Assembly (NCBI GenBank): GCA_016282855.1
Contig: JAEELT010000054.1
Coordinates: forward strand, 1 to 54,565
Direction of reading: 5' to 3'
DNA length: 54,565 nucleotides
From: Clostridiaceae bacterium
GTDB taxonomy: Bacteria > Bacillota > Clostridia > Oscillospirales > Acutalibacteraceae
This document shows, piece after piece, positions 50,487 to 54,565 of the stretch. The notes under the pieces were generated by a model. It did not search any database, was not told the DNA's origin, and was given only the letters and a program-made list of their open reading frames with translations. The translations under genes and the position numbers were made by a program. Every line of letters starts with the position of its first letter. Position 1 is the first letter of the stretch.

Positions 50487-50516
50487 CGCCCTGCGGATAT
50501 TAAAACCCGCAGGGCG
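50487..50516. terminator. Bidirectional terminator
   Basis: A 10-bp stem (50487-50496 with 50507-50516) and a 10-nt loop between the convergent GH31 and DUF4097 genes. The minus-strand side has the better T-run (CTTTTTATTCTTTT). Confidence 0.8.
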
Positions 50517-50534
50517 AATTATTTGCAGCGATTA

Positions 50535-51488
50535 TCAGCTTGCTAATGAAATATCGATTTCTCCGGTGTCGCTTGTAATGTCGCAGGTTCCGTAGCCGGC
50601 AGCGCTGTAAGGCACATTCACGCGGCCTGTGTCGCTGTGCGCGTTGAATATCTTTGCCGAAATAACGGTGCCTCTGATGTCGCCGGTATCGGTTTCAATA
50701 ATTATATTTACGGCGTCCGATTTTTCGAGCTTAACATCGCCCGCCCCTGTTGTGACCGACAATTTTTCTTCTGAAATCACATTTTTCAGGCTGACATCAC
50801 CGGTGTTTGAGCTAATTATAAGGTTTTTACAAGTGCAGTCCGATATATCTTTTTCTCCCGTGTCTGAAGAGATTTCAATCTTTCCGGAACATGATATACT
50901 TTCAATGCTGATATCACCTGTTGAAGCGGATATGACAAAATTATCCGCCGAAGAGTTTATAAGGTTTATGTCTCCGGTATCCGACTTGATTGCAATGCTC
51001 TCGGAAGACGGTACGGAGCAGACGAAATCACCTGATTTACTTGAAATATCTATATTTTTAAAAGATATGCTGCCGGGAATCTCTGTATCGCCCGTGTCGT
51101 TTTTTATTTTCAGAGCGTTATACTCATTTTTAGGAAGATATACGGAAATTTTCGGTGTCCGTTCAATCGCACGCCATTTGCCGCTTTTTTCGGATACTAT
51201 TTCAAGTGTTCCACCGGTTACGGAAGCGCTGTGTTTTTCCCGCTCGTTTTCATAGATTTTCAATGAACATTTACCGTTTCCGGATGGAATGAAAATTATG
51301 TCTGCAGTATTTATGTCTATTGAAATATTATTAAAATCATCTTCGATTTTAACCGTTTTGGTTTCATTATATGTGCGGTCAATATCCGAATAATCACGGC
51401 CTGCCCGGATTAATATGCATACCGTTACCGCGCCCGCGAGAGCGAGCAGGATAACCGCGGTTATGATGATTTTTATTGCTTTAGCCAT
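50535..51488 (-). CDS. DUF4097-type beta-helix protein with N-terminal membrane anchor
   Basis: 317 residues: one membrane helix (KIIITAVILLALAGAVTVCI), then a beta-solenoid built from repeats of about 19-21 residues, each with a turn of the form S/T-(D)-T-G-D: NDTGDTEI, SKSGDFV, SDTGDINL, ASTGDISI, SDTGEKDI, SNTGDVSL, TGAGDVKL, TDTGDIRG, SDTGRVNV, SDTGEIDI. This matches the DUF4097 / putative adhesin family. The ATG at 51488 overlaps the upstream stop (ATGGCTAA) and has GGAGAG before it. The domain would lie outside the membrane. Role unknown; some relatives sit in envelope-stress operons. Confidence 0.85.
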   Translation of the reverse strand: MAKAIKIIITAVILLALAGAVTVCILIRAGRDYSDIDRTYNETKTVKIEDDFNNISIDINTADIIFIPSGNGKCSLKIYENEREKHSASVTGGTLEIVSEKSGKWRAIERTPKISVYLPKNEYNALKIKNDTGDTEIPGSISFKNIDISSKSGDFVCSVPSSESIAIKSDTGDINLINSSADNFVISASTGDISIESISCSGKIEISSDTGEKDISDCTCKNLIISSNTGDVSLKNVISEEKLSVTTGAGDVKLEKSDAVNIIIETDTGDIRGTVISAKIFNAHSDTGRVNVPYSAAGYGTCDITSDTGEIDISLAS

Positions 51489-52002
51489 TGTCACTCTCCG
51501 TGCTTTCCTGTGTTATTTCGCTGTTTTCAAGCATTTCGTAAAGCCAATCCGTCAGCAGACGGTAATTGTCGGGGAAATTTTCTGAGCCTTCCGCGCTGAC
51601 GGTTTCCCCGTTTACCTTCGCCTCAAGCCTGAACATCGTGCCGTCCGTCACAAATTTCGGGTGCGCCCCGTGAAATCCGTTCCAGGAGCAGATGTTGATT
51701 TCGTTCAGCATTTCAATCACGGCGGCTGTGTCGCAGCGAGCGCGCGCCTCGAGCCGCTTTTCCTCTTCGCCGTTTGAGTAATACATCACATAATATGACA
51801 CCTCGGATTTGTCACCCGAATTGATAATCTCATATTGATGTATCCCGCGCATTTTGCTCTCCCTGAGAGACAGGCTCTCAAAGCTTGTCACGGGGATTGG
51901 CTTTGCATGCCTTTTTCCGAACATAGCATATCCTCCGGCTGCCGCGCATATAAGTATTATTATTGCCGCGGCGGCGATTATCGCTTTTGTACTCTTTTTC
52001 AC
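51481..52002 (-). CDS. Hypothetical membrane-anchored protein
   Basis: About 173 residues starting at a GTG with a strong GGGAGG 7 nt upstream; a longer frame beginning TTG is rejected because it runs through the promoter. One N-terminal helix (KAIIAAAAIIILICAAAGGY) is followed by a small domain: SFESLSLRESKMRGIHQYEI, YYVMYYSNGEEEKRLEARAR, ICSWNGFHGAHPKFVTDGTM. No family is recognised. It is translationally coupled to the DUF4097 gene, so the two products probably work together outside the membrane. Confidence 0.75.
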   Translation of the reverse strand: MKKSTKAIIAAAAIIILICAAAGGYAMFGKRHAKPIPVTSFESLSLRESKMRGIHQYEIINSGDKSEVSYYVMYYSNGEEEKRLEARARCDTAAVIEMLNEINICSWNGFHGAHPKFVTDGTMFRLEAKVNGETVSAEGSENFPDNYRLLTDWLYEMLENSEITQESTESDNG

Positions 52003-52035
52003 AGGTATTCCTCCCGTGCGCTTGCTTTCGGCTTT

Positions 52036-52064
52036 ATTATAAACTCCGGGCGGCAAAAAATCAA
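52036..52064 (-). promoter_or_regulatory. Promoter of the DUF4097 pair, nested in the upstream terminator tail
   Basis: On the minus strand TTGATT (52059-52064), 17-nt spacer, TATAAT (52036-52041). Part of the spacer and the -35 coincide with the U-tract of the preceding terminator. The GTG start is about 27 nt after the expected transcription start. Confidence 0.75.
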
Positions 52065-52091
52065 CCGGCTTGTGTTATGAACACGGGCCGG
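52065..52091 (-). terminator. Terminator of the dehydratase-activase operon
   Basis: A 12-bp stem (52065-52076 with 52080-52091, two G-U pairs) and a 3-nt loop. On the minus strand it is followed by TTGATTTTTT. It lies 11 nt past the stop of the HgdB-like gene. Confidence 0.75.
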
Positions 52092-52101
52092 CTGTTTTCG
52101 G

Positions 52102-53370
52102 TTATGACACTTTCTGCTGCTGCTCCCTTATTTCTTTGGCAACGGCTATCATAAGCTTTATTCTGTTTTCCTGGTTTACCTGTGTGGCGCCGGGGTCATA
52201 GTCTATGGGTACAATGTTGGAGTCGGGGTAAATCTCTCTGAGTCGTCTTACCATACCCTTGCCCACAATGTGGTTGGGCAGGCAACCGAAAGGCTGGGCG
52301 CAGACTATATTGCCGTAGCCGCTTTCTATGAGCTCCATCATTTCGGCTGTGAGCAGCCATCCTTCACCCATTTTGCAGCCGTAACCCATTACCGGCTTTA
52401 TGAGCTCGCGCAGGTGCATATATGAGCCGGGCGCCGTGAAGTCGCCGTAGGCCTTTGCCGCCGAGGCTATGCATTTCTCTATGTGGAGCATATACCACAT
52501 AAGCCCTTTCATAAGCAGCTTTTTGATTTTTTTGCCGCCGTACAGATTTATATCCTCTATTCTGTTATCGGTTTTGAAGAGCACAAAGCCCATAAGACCC
52601 GGCACATTTACCTCGCAGCCCTGGCTCATAAGAAACTCCTCAAGCTTGTTGTTGCCCAGAGGCGAATACTTGACATAGATTTCACCCACTATGCCGACCT
52701 TGATTTTGTTCTTTTCTCCCGTTTTGATTTCGGAGAAATCCTTTGTGATTCGGGGCAGGATTTTTTTCATCGCGAAGTAGCTGTAGCCTCTGTTGCGGTC
52801 AAAGGTATCGATGAGCCGGGTTATCCACTTTTCCACCATGTTGTCGGTGTCGCCCTCATTTATTTCATAAGGCTTCACCTGGTTTTTGAGCAGCATTATA
52901 AGATCGCCGTAGATAAGGCAGGAAAGGAATTTCATAGCCATAACCGGTGTGAACTTAAAACCGGAGTTTTTCTCAAGCCCCGAGAGGTTAAGTGAGATTA
53001 CCGGCACATAGCCGTAGCCCGTTTTTTTGAGCGCCTTGCGCAGCAGGTGAATATAGTTTGACGCTCTGCAGCCGCCGCCCGTCTGTGTTATGAGCAGGGC
53101 GGTTTTGTGCGGGTCATATCTGCCGCTTTTAAGTGCGTTTATAAGCTGACCTATAACGAGAAGCGCGGGGTAGCAGGTATCGTTATGCACGGTATTGAGG
53201 CCCTCGTCAACTATATCTCTGCCGCTTGTGCGCAGCAGCTCGGTCTTGTACCCGTGCTGTCTGAGCACTCTGTTGAGCAGCTCAAAATGTATTTCTGCCA
53301 TATTGGGTATAAGGATTGTGTAATCCTTTCGCATTTCTTCGGTAAATTCCACTCTTGCTTCACTGTTCAT
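52102..53370 (-). CDS. 2-hydroxyacyl-CoA dehydratase (HgdB)-like / activase-related protein
   Basis: 422 residues. Features of the dehydratase-activase-related group: TVHNDTCYPALLVIGQLINA (about 72-91), LLITQTGGGCRASNYIHLLR (about 103-122), IKVGIVGEIYVKYSPLGNNK (about 236-255), and VCAQPFGCLPNHIVGKGM (about 363-380), with cysteines suited to an iron-sulfur cluster. The ATG at 53370 has GGAG 10 nt upstream. In many Clostridia this region is the C-terminal part of one protein of about 1,400 residues together with the upstream gene; here it is a separate reading frame that starts 7 nt after the previous stop. The substrate is not known; the group is distinct from the classical glutaryl-CoA enzymes. 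Confidence 0.82.
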   Translation of the reverse strand: MNSEARVEFTEEMRKDYTILIPNMAEIHFELLNRVLRQHGYKTELLRTSGRDIVDEGLNTVHNDTCYPALLVIGQLINALKSGRYDPHKTALLITQTGGGCRASNYIHLLRKALKKTGYGYVPVISLNLSGLEKNSGFKFTPVMAMKFLSCLIYGDLIMLLKNQVKPYEINEGDTDNMVEKWITRLIDTFDRNRGYSYFAMKKILPRITKDFSEIKTGEKNKIKVGIVGEIYVKYSPLGNNKLEEFLMSQGCEVNVPGLMGFVLFKTDNRIEDINLYGGKKIKKLLMKGLMWYMLHIEKCIASAAKAYGDFTAPGSYMHLRELIKPVMGYGCKMGEGWLLTAEMMELIESGYGNIVCAQPFGCLPNHIVGKGMVRRLREIYPDSNIVPIDYDPGATQVNQENRIKLMIAVAKEIREQQQKVS

Positions 53371-53377
53371 ATTGCTA

Positions 53378-54565
53378 TCACTCCAGTCCGAGGGCGGCAA
53401 AAAGACTGCGGAGCCTTATTTTAACCGCGCCGAGATTTGTTATTTCATCGATTTTGATTTGTGTGTATATTCTTCCTTTTTCCTCAAGTATGCTTCTCAC
53501 TTCATCGGTTGTGATTGCGTCTGTGCCGCAGCCGAAAGAAACAAGCTGCACAAGGTTAATGCTGCTCTCGCCCGACTCCGCCACATATTTTGCCGCGGCG
53601 TAAAGGCGGGACTGATATGTCCACTGGTCGAGCACATTGGTGGCGAATTTTTCAATATGGTTACTTATGGAATCCTCTGTCACGAGCACAGCGCCGCACT
53701 CGCATATCAGCTTGTCAATGCCGTGGTTTATTTCGCTGTCCACATGGTATGGTCTGCCGCACAGTATGATAACGGGCAGATTGTTCTTTTTGGCAATTTC
53801 AATGAATTCATCGCCCTTTGCCCTTATTTTTCCCATATATGAGTCATACTCGGCGTAGGCAGCTTCTACAGCTTTCCGTGTTTCGCCAAGGCTGATTCTG
53901 CCGAGACGCTCACACAGGATTTTGTGTATTCTCGGCAGGAAGTCCTTCCTGCGGTGCAGGCCGACATAATCCCATATCAGGTTTATGTCTCCGAGCGTGC
54001 CGGCGTTTGACCTGATTACTTCAGGGTAGTAGGCCACAACCGGGCAGTTATAGTTGTTGTCTCCGAGCCCTTCATCCACATTGTAGGTCATACAGGGGTA
54101 GAAGATATTCTTTACGCCTTCCCTGACAAGGTACTCTATATGCCCGTGCATCAGCTTGGCCGGGTAGCATACCGTGTCGGAGGGGATTGAATGCTGACCG
54201 AGAAGATAGGTCTGCCTTGTCGATTCGGGTGAAACGATTACTTCGTAACCGAGAGTTGTAAAGAAGGTGTGCCAGAAGGGGAGCAGCTCATACATATTAA
54301 GGCCCATGGGTATGCCGATTTTGCCCCTGCTTCCCCTGACTGGTTTGTAGGCGCCGAGAAGCTCCTTCTTATAGTCATAAAGGTCATATATCGTATTTTC
54401 GCTTTTGCCCGACACGGGCTTGCTGCATTTGTTGCCGCCTATGAACTTTCTGCCGCCGCTGAATGTGTTAACGGTAAGTCTGCAGGCATTTGAGCAGCCG
54501 CCGCAGGTGATTGCCTTGACGGTATGTTCAAAGGTGTCAAGTCTGTCAGGTGTGAGTATCGTTGA
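53378..54565 (-). CDS. Acyl-CoA dehydratase activase-type protein, C-terminal part (cut by window edge)
   Basis: The frame is open to the last base of the window, so the annotated 395 residues are the C-terminal part of a longer protein. Visible motifs: CGGCSNACRL and GGNKCSK near the window edge, then GIPMGLNMYELLPFWHTFFT, STRQTYLLGQHSIPSDTVCY, YPCMTYNVDEG, ILCGRPYHVDSEINHGID and a final SFGCGTDAITTDE. These fit the DUF2229 portion of activase-type proteins whose N-terminal ASKHA (BadF-like) domains power electron transfer to a dehydratase. A GTG at 54415 could be mistaken for the start, but conserved cysteine motifs continue upstream of it. Confidence 0.82.
   Translation of the reverse strand, partial: STILTPDRLDTFEHTVKAITCGGCSNACRLTVNTFSGGRKFIGGNKCSKPVSGKSENTIYDLYDYKKELLGAYKPVRGSRGKIGIPMGLNMYELLPFWHTFFTTLGYEVIVSPESTRQTYLLGQHSIPSDTVCYPAKLMHGHIEYLVREGVKNIFYPCMTYNVDEGLGDNNYNCPVVAYYPEVIRSNAGTLGDINLIWDYVGLHRRKDFLPRIHKILCERLGRISLGETRKAVEAAYAEYDSYMGKIRAKGDEFIEIAKKNNLPVIILCGRPYHVDSEINHGIDKLICECGAVLVTEDSISNHIEKFATNVLDQWTYQSRLYAAAKYVAESGESSINLVQLVSFGCGTDAITTDEVRSILEEKGRIYTQIKIDEITNLGAVKIRLRSLFAALGLE

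Noticed and set aside
1-54565. CRISPR arrays, insertion sequences, prophage or integrase genes
   Set aside because: No regularly spaced repeats, transposase, integrase or phage structural motif was seen on either strand; the glycan cassette shows no adjacent recombinase.

Overview
The window looks like chromosomal DNA of an uncultured anaerobic gut-type Firmicute (class Clostridia, probably an Oscillospirales or Christensenellales-like lineage). This is inferred from gene content: a DUF5685 / J-domain-TPR / membrane-protein trio, a SigH-like orphan sigma factor, a double zinc-ribbon protein, 2-hydroxyacyl-CoA dehydratase activase-type proteins, GH3/GH4/GH31 glycosidases, and sigma-A promoters with near-consensus -35/-10 boxes at 17-bp spacing. 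No rRNA, canonical tRNA, CRISPR array, insertion sequence or phage gene was seen.

Layout. (1) 1-6170: the tail of a surface protein; a leftward operon of a GH109-like oxidoreductase and a sugar kinase fused to a GH4 phospho-beta-glucosidase; and the DUF5685 trio. (2) About 6200-31290: one long leftward surface-glycan locus read from a consensus promoter at 31342-31370. Its first two genes (UDP-GlcNAc 4,6-dehydratase and a PglE-like aminotransferase) look GC-rich like the surrounding core. Everything downstream of them (about 27,940 to 6,200) looks more AT-rich, like a swapped-in cassette. The cassette encodes two GT2 glycosyltransferases, a FemAB-like ligase, two LicD phosphotransferases, an undecaprenyl-P sugar transferase fused to an aminotransferase-fold domain, an ATP-grasp enzyme, an epimerase, Wzy, Wzx, a pyruvyltransferase homologue, an acyltransferase and FrhB/ferredoxin proteins. 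It ends in a phospho-alcohol module: class V aminotransferase, TagD-like cytidylyltransferase fused to an oxidoreductase domain, LicD, LicA-like kinase, LicC-like nucleotidyltransferase, and an IspD-like protein fused to DJ-1. (3) 31400-38320: a glycerophosphodiesterase; a rightward operon (ornithine cyclodeaminase-like protein, membrane-anchored metallophosphatase, secreted esterase); a cytoplasmic hydrolase; and a zinc-ribbon gene whose leader contains a tRNA-like element, next to the sigma factor. (4) 38490-44040: ChbG-like deacetylase, aroQ and PAP2 phosphatase; then a membrane-anchored LysM-G5-M23 peptidase and rfbD on the other strand. (5) 44170-50470: a rightward operon of a PHP phosphatase, ispE, a domain-permuted GH3 and a GH31. 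(6) 50530-54565: a DUF4097 protein with an upstream partner gene, and two dehydratase-activase-type proteins, the last cut by the window edge.

How the parts may work together. The glycan locus probably builds a lipid-linked repeat unit starting from a 2,4-diamino-trideoxyhexose, flips and polymerises it, and decorates it with a nucleotide-activated phospho-alcohol through LicD. The fused and altered nucleotidyltransferases suggest the transferred group is not ordinary phosphocholine. This module is the best candidate for a new system. Two other items stand out: the kinase-GH4 fusion, which could phosphorylate a beta-disaccharide with ATP and then cleave it, and a 64-nt cloverleaf whose anticodon loop has collapsed to two bases, sitting in the leader of a zinc-ribbon gene. 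All functions here are read from sequence by eye; no database search was possible.
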